Source: Gammaproteobacteria bacterium (GTDB lineage: Bacteria; Pseudomonadota; Gammaproteobacteria; Pseudomonadales; Pseudomonadaceae). From it: DNA of 63,377 nt. The stretch is taken from NCBI GenBank assembly GCA_903970465.1, contig CAJCIO010000039.1, positions 1 through 63,377 on the forward strand, written 5' to 3'. The notes under the pieces were generated by a model. The model was given only the letters and a program-made list of their open reading frames with translations. It did not search any database and was not told where the DNA came from. The first letter of the stretch is position 1. Each line of letters opens with the position of its first letter. This document shows, in pieces, positions 1 through 8,102 of the stretch. Made by a program: the position numbers and the translations under genes.

Positions 1-297
1 GCAGATGCCAATCCCTACCTGGCCATTGCCGCGAGCCTGGCCGCCGGCCTGAATGGTATCGAGCGCGAGCTGGAACCGAGCGCGCCGGTGCAGGGCGAGA
101 TGACCGTGCCGGATAATTTGTCGCTGCCTTGTACCTTGCACGGTGCATTGGAGCGTCTGACACGCAGCGAGCTTGCCAAGGAACTGTTCGGCAAGGAGTT
201 CATCGAAGGCTTTGTCGCGAGCAAGCAGCTCGAACTGATCAGCTTTTTCAACGAGATTACCCCGTGGGAGCGCCGTGTATTGGCGGCCCACGCCTGA
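1..297 (+). CDS. Glutamine synthetase family protein, C-terminal end (partial)
   Basis: The reading frame is open from base 1, so the gene begins outside the window; only the last 98 residues are present. The opening ADANPYLAIAASLAAGLNGI is the conserved stretch near the end of glutamine-synthetase-type ligases, and the tail SKQLELISFFNEITPWERRVL is typical of the Pseudomonas glutamine synthetase / gamma-glutamylpolyamine synthetase-like subgroup that joins an amine to glutamate using ATP. The catalytic core is not visible, so the substrate cannot be assigned. A probable terminator follows, so the gene is likely unrelated to the flagellar genes downstream. Confidence 0.85.
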   Translation, partial: ADANPYLAIAASLAAGLNGIERELEPSAPVQGEMTVPDNLSLPCTLHGALERLTRSELAKELFGKEFIEGFVASKQLELISFFNEITPWERRVLAAHA

Positions 298-332
298 CGG
301 CAAGGGTGTCCCGGCGCTAAGCGGTATGGCTG

Positions 333-368
333 ATGCCCGTGGTTTGACGGGCATGCAGTCGTTTTTTT
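333..368 (+). terminator. Probable intrinsic terminator after the glutamine synthetase family gene
   Basis: An 8-bp perfect stem (ATGCCCGT at 333-340, ACGGGCAT at 347-354) with a 6-base loop is followed, after a 7-base spacer, by a run of seven T (362-368). The spacer is longer than ideal, so termination may be partial. Confidence 0.5.
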
Positions 369-399
369 CTATCACCTCAAGGAGCCGCTCGGAACGCCG

Positions 400-1677
400 A
401 TGCGCCAGATCTGGAAAAATTTTCGCGCGCTGTACTTCGCCGCCCTGATGATGTTGATCGGCTCGGGCCTGCTCAGCACTTACCTGGGCTTGCGCCTGGC
501 GGCCGAGCATGTCGACGGTATATGGGTGGGGGCCTTGATGGCCGCCAACTATTTCGGTTTGGCCCTGGGGGGCAAGATCGGTCACCGGCTGATTGCTCGC
601 GTCGGGCATATTCGTGCCTACGCGGCGTGCGCGGGCATCGTCGCCGCGGCGGTGCTGGGCCATGGGCTTGTGGACTATCTGCCGGCCTGGATCATTCTGC
701 GGGTGATCGTCGGCCTCGGCATGATGTGCCAGTACATGGTCATCGAGAGCTGGCTTAACGAGCAGGCCGAGGCGCGTCAGCGTGGGCTGGTGTTCAGTGG
801 CTACATGATCGCCTCTTACCTGGGCCTGACGCTCGGGCAGTTGATCCTGGTGATCCACCCTGGCCTGGGCAACGAACTGCTCATGCTGGTGGCGCTGTGC
901 TTCACCCTGTGCCTGGTGCCGGTGGCGCTGATTCGCGGTATTCACCCCTCGCCCCTGCATCCGGCTCCCATGGAGCCGAGGTTCTTCATGCAGCGGGTGC
1001 CGCAGTCGTTGACCACGGTGCTGACGGCTGGCTTGATCATCGGGTCGTTCTACGGCCTGGCACCGCTGTATGCCACGCAACAGGGCATGAGCACCGAGCA
1101 GGTCGGCCTGTTCATGGGCTGCTGTATTTTTGCTGGTTTGATTGTCCAGTGGCCGCTGGGCTGGCTGTCGGATCGCTATGATCGGCCGCTGTTGATACGC
1201 TGCATTGCAGTGGGTGTGGTGTTGGCCTCGGTGCCGCTGGCCGTTTGGGCGAATGCACCGGTAGAGCTGATGTTCGTGGCGGGCTTTGTCGTGTCCTTGT
1301 TGCAGTTTTGCCTGTATCCCTTGGCGGTGGCGTTCGCTAACGACCACGTCGAGGGCGAGCGCCGGGTGTCACTGACCGCCATGCTGCTGGTGACCTACGG
1401 CGTGGGAGCCTGTATCGGGCCACTGTTGGCAGGCGTATTGATGAACTACTTCGGCAGTCAGATGCTGTATGTGTTCTTCGGCTTTTTTGCCCTGTTGCTG
1501 GTGGGGCTGATCCGACCCAAGGCGGTCACCAACTTGCACGTGGTGGACGATGCCCCGCTGCATCACGTGGCCATGCCGGACAACATGACCAGTTCGCCTT
1601 TGGTGGCGGCATTGGATCCACGGGTGGATGAGCAGGTGGTTCAGGACCAGATGCAGGATGAGCCTGCCAAGGCTTGA
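400..1677 (+). CDS. MFS transporter
   Basis: 425 residues, a usual length for a 12-helix major facilitator. Hydrophobic segments run through most of the protein. A loop motif of the MFS A type is visible near residue 250 (GWLSDRYDRPLL), and GGKIGHRLIARVG near residue 60 is the matching first-half loop. It should be an inner-membrane transporter; the substrate cannot be read from sequence. The last 55 residues (from about LHVVDDAPLHH) are hydrophilic and cytoplasmic. It lies between an amine/glutamate ligase gene and the convergent flgZ, so a role in amino acid or amine uptake is conceivable but only suggested by position. Confidence 0.85.
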   Translation: MRQIWKNFRALYFAALMMLIGSGLLSTYLGLRLAAEHVDGIWVGALMAANYFGLALGGKIGHRLIARVGHIRAYAACAGIVAAAVLGHGLVDYLPAWIILRVIVGLGMMCQYMVIESWLNEQAEARQRGLVFSGYMIASYLGLTLGQLILVIHPGLGNELLMLVALCFTLCLVPVALIRGIHPSPLHPAPMEPRFFMQRVPQSLTTVLTAGLIIGSFYGLAPLYATQQGMSTEQVGLFMGCCIFAGLIVQWPLGWLSDRYDRPLLIRCIAVGVVLASVPLAVWANAPVELMFVAGFVVSLLQFCLYPLAVAFANDHVEGERRVSLTAMLLVTYGVGACIGPLLAGVLMNYFGSQMLYVFFGFFALLLVGLIRPKAVTNLHVVDDAPLHHVAMPDNMTSSPLVAALDPRVDEQVVQDQMQDEPAKA

Positions 1678-1737
1678 GGGCGTATCGCCGTCACGGGGGG
1701 ACATGCCCCTCGCGACGGGCCGATTCGGCAATCGTCT

Positions 1738-2484
1738 TTAATCGTCTTTGTCGAATCGGCGCGCTTCGCGCTGCAGCTGGAAGACGAAGTTCTCGACATT
1801 GCGCAGGGTCGCGGCAGAGATGTTGTGGAAGCGTACGCCGGCGAAGGTAATGCCCAGGCTTTCTTCGTAATGCAGATGGCGCAGCTCCACTGCGGTGGTC
1901 AGCTTGCCAAAGGGCAGGTGAGCGGTGTAGCGCTCGTAGATCTGGCCCAGTTGCAGCACTTCGCTGTGGTCACCGTCGAAACGCAGCTTGCAGCCGGTCG
2001 CCGAGATGTCCAGGAGCTTGCCCTTGAGCGAATTCTTGAGCTTGTCGCCAGCGATCTCGACGTCCACCAGCGCGGTCAGCTTGAGGGCTGCGCGAAAGGC
2101 GTTGCGCCGCTGGTGATAGACAACTTCCTTGGGCATGTCACCCCGGTAGCTGCGGCCGTTATCAGCGCTGTCGACCACGGTCATCATGCTGTTGCATTCC
2201 CAGGCGATGCGGATACCGTCGTGGAAGCCTTCAACCCGGAACGGTTCACCTGCCAGCAGATATTTCTCGCCATCGCGCGGAATCATTTCGTCCAGGGCCA
2301 TGGTGGCGTCTTTGTGATTGACGTCGACCAGAAAGGTCTGGAAGCGCTGACTGCGCTCGGCAAAGGTGATGATCAACGGATCGTGGGATTTTTCCAGGGC
2401 GCGCAGATTCGACGCAATTTCCAGTGGTGTGGTGAGCACCTTCGGCGGCTGCGGAGCGTCTTCGGCGTTTGAGGCGTTGAACAC
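1738..2484 (-). CDS. flgZ: Flagellar brake protein FlgZ (YcgR-like, PilZ domain)
   Basis: About 248 residues. The N-terminal half is the YcgR-type domain ([22 protein letters not shown]) and the C-terminal half is a PilZ domain that binds cyclic di-GMP: RRNAFR supplies the arginine motif and [10 protein letters not shown] the D/N-x-S-x-x-G motif. The family slows the flagellar motor when c-di-GMP is high. I chose the GTG at 2484 because GGAG lies about 11 bases upstream and the product then begins [17 protein letters not shown]; an ATG at 2514 in the same frame (MSFLPGD) would add ten residues. Last gene of the flgM-flgN-flgZ run; its upstream end lies within about 80 bases of flgN. Confidence 0.9.
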   Translation of the reverse strand: MFNASNAEDAPQPPKVLTTPLEIASNLRALEKSHDPLIITFAERSQRFQTFLVDVNHKDATMALDEMIPRDGEKYLLAGEPFRVEGFHDGIRIAWECNSMMTVVDSADNGRSYRGDMPKEVVYHQRRNAFRAALKLTALVDVEIAGDKLKNSLKGKLLDISATGCKLRFDGDHSEVLQLGQIYERYTAHLPFGKLTTAVELRHLHYEESLGITFAGVRFHNISAATLRNVENFVFQLQREARRFDKDD

Positions 2485-2563
2485 GGTGCTTGTATCTCCA
2501 GGCAAAAACGACATCCAGTGGCTGGCATTCTGCCAGCTTAGTGCGCCTCTTGATAGAGGGTGC

Positions 2564-3031
2564 TTACGCCTGGCTGAGCGGTCTTTGCTTGGCCAGTCGG
2601 GAGGTCGATCCGCGGGCATCGTACAACGAGGGGGCTTCGCCGCCCATGAGGATACGAACCTGCGTGGCGGTGGTGTTCTGCTGGTGCGTGATCGCGCGGC
2701 CATTGAGGTCGTTGATCGACTGGCAGTCAACCAGCAGGGCGCTCAGCAAATCGCTGCGCTGCAGCAGATGAGCGCCTTGGGGGGAGCTGTCAGCGTACTT
2801 CTTCAGGCCTTCACGATCTGCCGCAAAACCCAAGGCGGCCAACACTTGACTGCGCTTTCGTCCGCGCTGCTCGAGCTGGACGACCAGGGACTGCTTTTTC
2901 GCCAGGATGGTTTCCAGCAACGGCATGTCCCGCCCGAACAGGGCGTTGGATTCGACCCGCAGCAGCTCGAGAAGCTGGGTTGCCGGGGCGATGTCGTCTT
3001 CGATCAACTGCAACAAGGTCGTGTCGTGCAT
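2564..3031 (-). CDS. flgN: Flagellar export chaperone FlgN
   Basis: 155 residues, almost wholly helical as expected for FlgN, the cytoplasmic chaperone that escorts the hook-filament junction proteins FlgK and FlgL to the export gate. The core [30 protein letters not shown] and the central [17 protein letters not shown] are the typical FlgN pattern of long amphipathic helices. It sits 57 bases after flgM, in the usual flgM-flgN pairing, and is probably transcribed from the FliA-type promoter before flgM. The C-terminal 30 residues are basic and probably disordered. Confidence 0.9.
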   Translation of the reverse strand: MHDTTLLQLIEDDIAPATQLLELLRVESNALFGRDMPLLETILAKKQSLVVQLEQRGRKRSQVLAALGFAADREGLKKYADSSPQGAHLLQRSDLLSALLVDCQSINDLNGRAITHQQNTTATQVRILMGGEAPSLYDARGSTSRLAKQRPLSQA

Positions 3032-3088
3032 GGCTGGCTCTGGAGTGAGATAGCGTCCTGAAGCCAGGCGAGGTCGGTCGGCCTGGCC

Positions 3089-3394
3089 TTAAGCTTCGAA
3101 ATTCAGCAGTTTGCTGGCTACGCGCTTGCTGTCGACCTGATAGCTGCCGTCGGCAATGGCTGACTTCAGCTCCGCTACGCGGCTACTGTTGACAGTCGGT
3201 TGATCGCGCAGGCTATCGCTGATCTGTTGCAATTTTTGAGCCTCGTCACTGAGATGAACAGCTTCGCCGCTCGTCGCAGTGGTCTTGCTCACCGCAGTCG
3301 TAGCGTCAACTGCGGTAGTTTCCTTGGTGCCACTGGTGCGTGTCGTGCCTTGCACCGGTGAGTTGCCGTTCAATCGGCTTAGGTCGATCGCCAT
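3089..3394 (-). CDS. flgM: Anti-sigma28 factor FlgM
   Basis: 101 residues. FlgM binds FliA (sigma28) in the cytoplasm and is exported through the finished hook, releasing FliA for late genes. The N-terminus MAIDLSRLNG is a typical exported start; residues 20-45 are Thr/Ala-rich and disordered; the C-terminal sigma-binding part has VHLSDEAQKLQQISDSL and the characteristic VAELKSAIADGSYQVDSKRV followed by VASKLLNFE. A GAGG Shine-Dalgarno lies just upstream of the ATG. The promoter upstream matches FliA, which gives the usual negative feedback loop. Confidence 0.95.
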   Translation of the reverse strand: MAIDLSRLNGNSPVQGTTRTSGTKETTAVDATTAVSKTTATSGEAVHLSDEAQKLQQISDSLRDQPTVNSSRVAELKSAIADGSYQVDSKRVASKLLNFEA

Positions 3395-3430
3395 GGGGTA
3401 AACCTCTTAGGTATGTGGGCGCTTGCCTTG

Positions 3431-3457
3431 TTTTCGACCCTTGGGCAAATAACTTTA
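3431..3457 (-). promoter_or_regulatory. FliA (sigma28) promoter of flgM-flgN-flgZ
   Basis: Read on the minus strand, TAAA (3457-3454) is followed by exactly 15 bases and GTCGAAAA (3438-3431), six of eight matches to the -10 GCCGATAA. It lies 37 bases before the flgM start codon. Late (FliA-dependent) expression of flgM is established for Pseudomonas; the site itself is read here. Confidence 0.7.
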
Positions 3458-3556
3458 GGGTGAATGTCGAAAAAAATGCACAAGGCCCGCTGCGGAGTCT
3501 GTTCTCCACCGTGTCAGACACACAGTGTAAGAAAAGCCGCTCCCTACCGCCAGCGC

Positions 3557-4306
3557 CTACATCGATACTTCTACCTCGCCTGGGCCCGTTATCCTGGCCT
3601 TGATGACCCGTTGCGAGTTCAAGTTGCGCACCGGGATCTGCTGGCTCATGGCGCCCTTGGCCAACGCCTCGCCAGGCATGCGCACCGCCAAGGCACCGGT
3701 CCTGGCGATGATCACCACATGGTCACCTTTGTTCACGACCTCCGGTTGTTCGATCATTGCCGCCGATAACACCTGGTCAGCGACCGTTTGTCGGGTCAGT
3801 TTGTAGCCTACCGCCTGATCCAGCGATGTCAGATAGCCTTGAGTCAGCAGACCGACATCGCGCTCACGCATGACAAGGTCCGGAGCGCCCAGTACCGTAT
3901 CGCGTATCAAGGGACGAGTGGTCATCACCACGCCCCTGAACAATTTCACCTGTGCCGGCACGAATACCGTCCAGGGCGTAGCGGTGTCGCAGCGTACCCG
4001 CACACTGACTCGACCCAGTGGCGCACCTGGGCTGGCCATGGTTGCCGTCAATTGGTCGGCGCACTTGGGCATCCGCAGGCGCGGGTCGATGTCGTTGACC
4101 GTCACCTCATAGCGACCCTCCGTTTGTGCCGTGGCCAGATAATCTTCTACCGTGAATTCAAGAAAACCCTGGGTTGCACCGATAAGCTCTTCAGGTGACG
4201 TAAATTCTTCGGCACTGACGTTGCAAGGTGCGAGTGAACACGTCGCTGCCAGGATGACTGGCAAGCTGCGTATCATGCGTCGGGAATATGTCGTAATGGC
4301 ATTCAT
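3557..4306 (-). CDS. flgA: P-ring assembly chaperone FlgA
   Basis: 249 residues with an N-terminal signal peptide (basic RRMIR, hydrophobic core LPVILAATCSLAP, likely cleavage near NVSA-EE), so periplasmic. FlgA helps FlgI polymerise into the P ring. The C-terminal half is the SAF/FlgA domain: LFRGVVMTTRPLIRDTVLGA, then AVGYKLTRQTVADQVLSAAMI and the final KGDHVVIIARTGALAVRMPG. Divergent from cheV with only 62 bases between the starts. No clear Shine-Dalgarno precedes the ATG; an internal ATG eleven codons later is an alternative start. Confidence 0.92.
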   Translation of the reverse strand: MNAITTYSRRMIRSLPVILAATCSLAPCNVSAEEFTSPEELIGATQGFLEFTVEDYLATAQTEGRYEVTVNDIDPRLRMPKCADQLTATMASPGAPLGRVSVRVRCDTATPWTVFVPAQVKLFRGVVMTTRPLIRDTVLGAPDLVMRERDVGLLTQGYLTSLDQAVGYKLTRQTVADQVLSAAMIEQPEVVNKGDHVVIIARTGALAVRMPGEALAKGAMSQQIPVRNLNSQRVIKARITGPGEVEVSM

Positions 4307-4368
4307 GAAAGGTCAATAGCAAGGCCCGTGCCGACTTTGTGTCGAACGAGCGTGAAGGAGTCTGAACA

Positions 4369-5295
4369 ATGGCTGGTGTAATGGATTCAGTGAACCAGCG
4401 CACTCAACTGGTAGGGCAGAATCGTCTCGAGCTGCTGTTGTTCCGGCTCAACGGTGGACAGCTTTACGGGATCAACGTCTTCAAGGTGCGCGAGGTGCTG
4501 CAATGCCCCAAGCTCACCCTGATGCCCAGATCCAATCCAGTGGTGCGCGGGGTCGCCAATATTCGCGGTGCGACCATCCCGATTCTCGACCTGGCCTTGG
4601 CCACGGGCGGCAAGAGTCTGGAAGGCGTGGCCAATCCGTTCGTGATCATCACCGAGTACAACCTGAAGATTCAGGGGTTCCTGGTGCATTCGGTCGAACG
4701 CATCGTCAACATGAACTGGGAGGAGATCCATCCGCCACCCAAGGGCACCGGCCGCGACCACTACCTGACGGCAGTGACGCGAGTGGATAACAAGCTGGTG
4801 GAAATCATCGACGTGGAGAAGATCCTCGCCGAGGTGGCGCCGATGTCCGAGTCGATTTCCGTCGGCGTGGTGGATGCCGCGACTCAGGTCAAGGCCAACA
4901 CGCTGCGGGTGCTCACCGTCGACGATTCGTCGGTGGCGCGCAAGCAGGTCACCCGTTGCCTGCAGACGGTGGGTGTGGAGGTCGTTGCCCTGAACGACGG
5001 ACGGCAGGCGCTCGACTACTTGCGCAAGCTGGTGGACGAAGGCAAGAAGCCGGAAGAAGAGTTCCTGATGATGATTTCCGACATCGAAATGCCGGAAATG
5101 GACGGTTACACCCTTACTGCCGAAGTCCGCGCGGATTCACGCATGCAGAAATTGCACATCGTCCTGCATACTTCGCTGTCAGGTGTGTTTAATCAGGCTA
5201 TGGTCAAGAAGGTCGGTGCCGACGATTTCCTGGCCAAGTTCCGGCCTGACGATCTGGCATCGCGAGTCGTGGAACGCATCAAGCTTCACGAATAA
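4369..5295 (+). CDS. cheV: Chemotaxis coupling protein CheV
   Basis: 308 residues. Residues 18-160 form a CheW-like coupling domain (LFRLNGGQLYGINVFKVREV; GVANIRGATIPILDL); residues 178-305 form a response-regulator receiver domain with acidic pair VDDS near 185, phospho-acceptor Asp238 in MMISDIEMPEMDGY, Thr268 and the lysine of FLAKFRPDD. CheV links chemoreceptors to the CheA kinase and can act as a phosphate sink. It is followed by cheR after a GC-rich hairpin. The start has AAGGAG about 8 bases upstream. Confidence 0.95.
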   Translation: MAGVMDSVNQRTQLVGQNRLELLLFRLNGGQLYGINVFKVREVLQCPKLTLMPRSNPVVRGVANIRGATIPILDLALATGGKSLEGVANPFVIITEYNLKIQGFLVHSVERIVNMNWEEIHPPPKGTGRDHYLTAVTRVDNKLVEIIDVEKILAEVAPMSESISVGVVDAATQVKANTLRVLTVDDSSVARKQVTRCLQTVGVEVVALNDGRQALDYLRKLVDEGKKPEEEFLMMISDIEMPEMDGYTLTAEVRADSRMQKLHIVLHTSLSGVFNQAMVKKVGADDFLAKFRPDDLASRVVERIKLHE

Positions 5296-5308
5296 TGTCC
5301 ACGAATAA

Positions 5309-5331
5309 CGGCCCGGGGTTCGCCCCGGCCG
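5309..5331 (+). repeat. GC-rich TTCG-loop hairpin between cheV and cheR
   Basis: CGGCC(C)GGGG at 5309-5318 pairs with CCCCGGCCG at 5323-5331 around a TTCG loop, one bulged C. The TTCG loop makes the RNA hairpin very stable, but no T run follows, so it is not a classical terminator. It could reduce read-through into cheR or protect the cheV mRNA end. Confidence 0.5.
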
Positions 5332-5358
5332 AATAAACGATTTGAAGAGGCGGTACCT

Positions 5359-6186
5359 GTGTCGACGGCTAATGCGGATTTTGATCAGTTCCGGGTATTC
5401 CTGGAGAAAGCCTGTGGCATTCTGTTGGGTGACAATAAGCAGTACCTGGTCTCCAGCCGTCTCAACAAGCTCATGGAACAGCAGGGCATCAAGACGCTGA
5501 CCGAGTTGGTGCAGCGCATCACGGCTCAGCCGCGCAGCGGCTTGCGCGAGTTGGTGGTGGATGCCATGACCACCAACGAAACCCTCTGGTTTCGTGATAC
5601 CTATCCTTTCGAAGTGATGAAGAACAAGGTGATCCCAGAGGCCATCAAGGCCGCCCCGGGGGCACGCTTGCGGGTCTGGTCGGCGGCGTGTTCGTCGGGG
5701 CAGGAACCCTATTCGCTGTCGATGACCTTCGACGAATTCGAGCGCAGCAATCCGGGCCAGTTGAAAATGGGCGCGCAGATCGTTGCCACTGATCTGTCGG
5801 GTTCGATGCTCACCAACTGCAAGAGCGGTGAGTACGACAGCCTGGCGCTGGGGCGCGGTTTGTCGCCAGACCGCCTGCAGCGCTACTTTGATCCGAAGGG
5901 GGGGGGTCGCTACGCGATCAAGCCGCCGATTCGCAGTCGCGTGGAGTTTCGTTCGTTCAACCTGCTGGACAGTTATGCCAGCCTGGGCAAGTTCGATATC
6001 GTCTTTTGCCGCAACGTGCTGATCTACTTTTCCGCTCAGGTGAAAAAGGACATCCTCATGCGCATTCATGGCACCCTCAAGCCAGGTGGCTATCTGTTTC
6101 TGGGGGCCAGCGAGGCGCTCAATGGCTTGCCGGAGCATTACCAGATGGTCCAGTGCAGTCCCGGAATTATTTACCAGGCTAAATGA
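5359..6186 (+). CDS. cheR: Chemoreceptor methyltransferase CheR
   Basis: 275 residues, the normal CheR length. It methylates glutamates of chemoreceptors using S-adenosylmethionine. Residues 1-85 are the helical N-terminal domain, including TTNETLWFRD (71-80); the methyltransferase fold follows with the SAM-binding motif RVWSAACSSGQEPYSL (105-120), an IVATDLSGSML acidic loop and DIVFCRNVLIYF. The start is GTG, with GAAGAGG 8 bases upstream. Pairing with cheV is the standard Pseudomonas arrangement next to flgA/flgM. Confidence 0.95.
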   Translation: MSTANADFDQFRVFLEKACGILLGDNKQYLVSSRLNKLMEQQGIKTLTELVQRITAQPRSGLRELVVDAMTTNETLWFRDTYPFEVMKNKVIPEAIKAAPGARLRVWSAACSSGQEPYSLSMTFDEFERSNPGQLKMGAQIVATDLSGSMLTNCKSGEYDSLALGRGLSPDRLQRYFDPKGGGRYAIKPPIRSRVEFRSFNLLDSYASLGKFDIVFCRNVLIYFSAQVKKDILMRIHGTLKPGGYLFLGASEALNGLPEHYQMVQCSPGIIYQAK

Positions 6187-6205
6187 CCCAGTGCATCACC
6201 CCCTC

Positions 6206-6267
6206 TGTGGGAGCGGGCTCTGCTCGCGAAGCTGTTGAAGGCTTCGCCAGCAGAGCCCGCTCCCACA
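6206..6267 (+). repeat. REPIN-like inverted pair (REP family 1)
   Basis: Arms at 6206-6232 and 6241-6267 are inverted copies matching at 26 of 27 positions (TGTGGGAGCGGGCTCTGCT core), separated by 8 bases. This is a well-known Pseudomonas REP sequence type, placed 20 bases after cheR. The transcribed pair can fold into a long hairpin. The rest of the 311-base gap to flgB holds the sigma54 promoter region and nothing else I can support. Confidence 0.85.
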
Positions 6268-6397
6268 ATTGTTTCAGTCATCAGCAAAAGTGGCGTCAAA
6301 ACTGACGCAGGCATTGCCGCTTTGCCGCCACCTGGCGGAATCGGATTGCCGCTTTTCTGGCATTGCCACCCCGGTTGCCGTGCTGGCATTCTGCTCT

Positions 6398-6416
6398 AAC
6401 CCCTCTAAATCAAGCC
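6398..6416 (+). promoter_or_regulatory. Conserved upstream element shared by flgB and flgF promoters
   Basis: AACCCCTCTAAATCAAGCC lies 40 bases before the -24 GG of the flgB promoter; AACCCTTTTAAATCAAGGC lies 41 bases before the flgF one. The AATCAA-N4-TT core resembles an IHF site, but an activator (FleQ or FleR) site is possible. The same spacing at two promoters argues that it is functional. Confidence 0.5.
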
Positions 6417-6436
6417 TTTCAAGACTTTTTAAAAGT

Positions 6437-6452
6437 TGGCACAGGCATTGCT
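6437..6452 (+). promoter_or_regulatory. Sigma54 promoter of flgBCDE
   Basis: TGGCAC (6437-6442) and TTGCT (6448-6452) place the -24 GG (6438-6439) ten bases from the -12 GC (6450-6451), the strict RpoN spacing. Start of transcription is expected near 6463, 35 bases before flgB. FleR control is expected for this operon from Pseudomonas work. Confidence 0.85.
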
Positions 6453-6497
6453 ATATCTCTGACAAGAGAATCAGCTCTGCCGCGAAGGGTTTCAGAC

Positions 6498-6908
6498 ATG
6501 AGCATCAGTTTCGACAAAGCGCTCGGCATCAGCGAACAGGCATTGAAGTTCAGGGCTCAGCGCGCTGAAGTTCTGGCCAACAACATCGCCAACGCCGATA
6601 CCCCGAACTACAAGGCTCGGGATCTGGATTTTTCCGCTGTCCTCAAGCAGCAGAGCGATACCACCAACAACGGCGCCTTTAGCCTGGAAACCACCGACGC
6701 CCGTCATATCGACGCTTCCGGCGTCAACAGCGGTGGTGATCCGGCCTTGATGTACCGGGTTTCGACTCAACCGTCGCTGGATCAGAACACCGTCGACTCG
6801 CAGATCGAGCAATCGAACTACGCGCAGAACTCGGTGGACTTTCAGGCCAGCTTCACTTTGTTAAACAGTAAATTCAAAGGGCTGATCTCGGCCCTGCGCG
6901 GGGATTAA
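6498..6908 (+). CDS. flgB: Flagellar proximal rod protein FlgB
   Basis: 136 residues. I start at MSISFDKALGISEQALKFRA; a longer frame from 6363 would begin upstream of the sigma54 promoter and is not credible. The N-terminal rod/hook signature QRAEVLANNIANADTPNYKARDLDF and the C-terminal amphipathic helix (NSVDFQASFTLLNSKFKGLISALRG) are those of FlgB, which forms the proximal rod with FlgC, FlgF and FliE in the periplasm. First gene of flgBCDE; flgC starts 3 bases after the stop. Confidence 0.95.
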   Translation: MSISFDKALGISEQALKFRAQRAEVLANNIANADTPNYKARDLDFSAVLKQQSDTTNNGAFSLETTDARHIDASGVNSGGDPALMYRVSTQPSLDQNTVDSQIEQSNYAQNSVDFQASFTLLNSKFKGLISALRGD

Positions 6909-6911
6909 GCC

Positions 6912-7355
6912 ATGTCTCTAGCCAGCGTTTTCAATATTGCCGGTACTGGCATGAGTGCTCAGACCACTCGCCTGAACACCGTCGCCAGTAACATCGCCAA
7001 CGCCGAGACCGTCTCGTCGAGCATCGACAAGACCTACCGTGCGCGCCACCCCGTATTCGCCACCATGTTCCAGAACGCCCAGGGCGGTGACAGCGGTTCG
7101 TTGTTCGCTGACTCCGACTCGTCGGGCGCCGGTGTGCAGGTGTCGGGTGTGGTCGAGGATCAGAGCAACCTGGAAGCGCGCTACGAGCCCAGCTCGCCGG
7201 CCGCGAACAAGGATGGCTATGTGTATTACCCGAACGTGAACGTGGTTGAAGAGATGGCGGACATGATTTCCGCCAGCCGCTCCTTCCAGACCAATGCGGA
7301 CATTATGAACACCGCGAAAACCATGATGCAGAAGGTCCTGACCCTCGGTCAGTGA
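6912..7355 (+). CDS. flgC: Flagellar proximal rod protein FlgC
   Basis: 147 residues, the normal length. The N-terminal SVFNIAGTGMSAQTTRLNTV-ASNIANAET is the rod-protein signature; the middle carries the FlgC stretch YEPSSPAANKDGYVYYPNVN; the C-terminus VVEEMADMISASRSFQTNADIMNTAKTMMQKVLTLGQ is diagnostic. It is a secreted axial protein of the proximal rod. Tightly linked to flgB and flgD (15-base gap). Confidence 0.96.
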   Translation: MSLASVFNIAGTGMSAQTTRLNTVASNIANAETVSSSIDKTYRARHPVFATMFQNAQGGDSGSLFADSDSSGAGVQVSGVVEDQSNLEARYEPSSPAANKDGYVYYPNVNVVEEMADMISASRSFQTNADIMNTAKTMMQKVLTLGQ

Positions 7356-7370
7356 TAGGGGCGCAAAAGC

Positions 7371-8072
7371 ATGACAACGACTTCAACCACGGCAACTGGC
7401 GCCGCCGCACTGGCCCAGTACCAAGCGACCACCAGCACCACCGACTCGTCTACCGGCACCGCCGGCAGCGCGTTGGGCAAAGATGCTTTCCTGCAGTTGC
7501 TGGTTACCCAGCTCAAGAACCAGGACCCGCTCAGCCCGACGGACAATACTCAGTTCGTCTCGCAGATGGCCCAGTTCAGCAGCCTCGAAAGCATGCAGAA
7601 CCTTAACACCACGGTTGACAGCCTGGCGACAACGTATCAGTCGTCGCAGGCGCTGCAAGCCTCCTCGCTGGTCGGTCGCTCGGTCATCGTGGCAAGCGAT
7701 ACGGCAGTGCTCGATCCGACCAAGGGCATTACCGGTTCCGTGGCCGTCACCGGCGCCAGTACCGCGACGACCGTGGGTGTGTACGACAGCACTGGCAGCC
7801 TGGTCGACACGATCGATCTGGGTGTCCAGGCCACTGGCAACTCCAGCTTCACCTGGGATGGCCTCAACTCCTCGGGTGTTGCCGAGCCAGCGGGTAATTA
7901 CAGCTTCAAGGCCACAACGACCCTCGACGGTGTCGCCACGGCTGCAACGACGTACCTGCCTGCCACGGTCAACAGCGTGACCATGGCAACCACCAGTGGT
8001 GGTGAAATGACCCTTAATCTCGCTGGGGGCAGCAGCGTGGCCCTCTCGAAAGTCCAGACGATCGCCAATTAA
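7371..8072 (+). CDS. flgD: Hook assembly scaffold FlgD
   Basis: 233 residues. FlgD caps the growing hook and is discarded after completion. The N-terminal part has the signature GKDAFLQLLVTQLKNQDPLSPTDNTQFVSQMAQFSSLESMQNL (residues 35-80); the C-terminal half is the FlgD Ig/tudor-like region (ITGSVAVTGASTATTVGVYDSTG; FTWDGLNSSGVAEPAGNYSFKAT). The first 30 residues are Thr/Ser/Ala-rich and unstructured, as in other export substrates. Confidence 0.95.
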   Translation: MTTTSTTATGAAALAQYQATTSTTDSSTGTAGSALGKDAFLQLLVTQLKNQDPLSPTDNTQFVSQMAQFSSLESMQNLNTTVDSLATTYQSSQALQASSLVGRSVIVASDTAVLDPTKGITGSVAVTGASTATTVGVYDSTGSLVDTIDLGVQATGNSSFTWDGLNSSGVAEPAGNYSFKATTTLDGVATAATTYLPATVNSVTMATTSGGEMTLNLAGGSSVALSKVQTIAN

Positions 8073-8102
8073 CGGCCGGCTCACCGCCGCAGGAGTAGCA
8101 GC

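Noticed and set aside
1825..3061. Long plus-strand open frames opposite flgZ and flgN
   Set aside because: High GC makes long shadow frames; flgZ and flgN on the minus strand have clear family motifs.
4313..4337. TCAA ... GCCGACTT upstream of cheV as a FliA promoter
   Set aside because: The spacing is 13 bases and the -10 lacks the final AA; the other FliA sites here all have 15.
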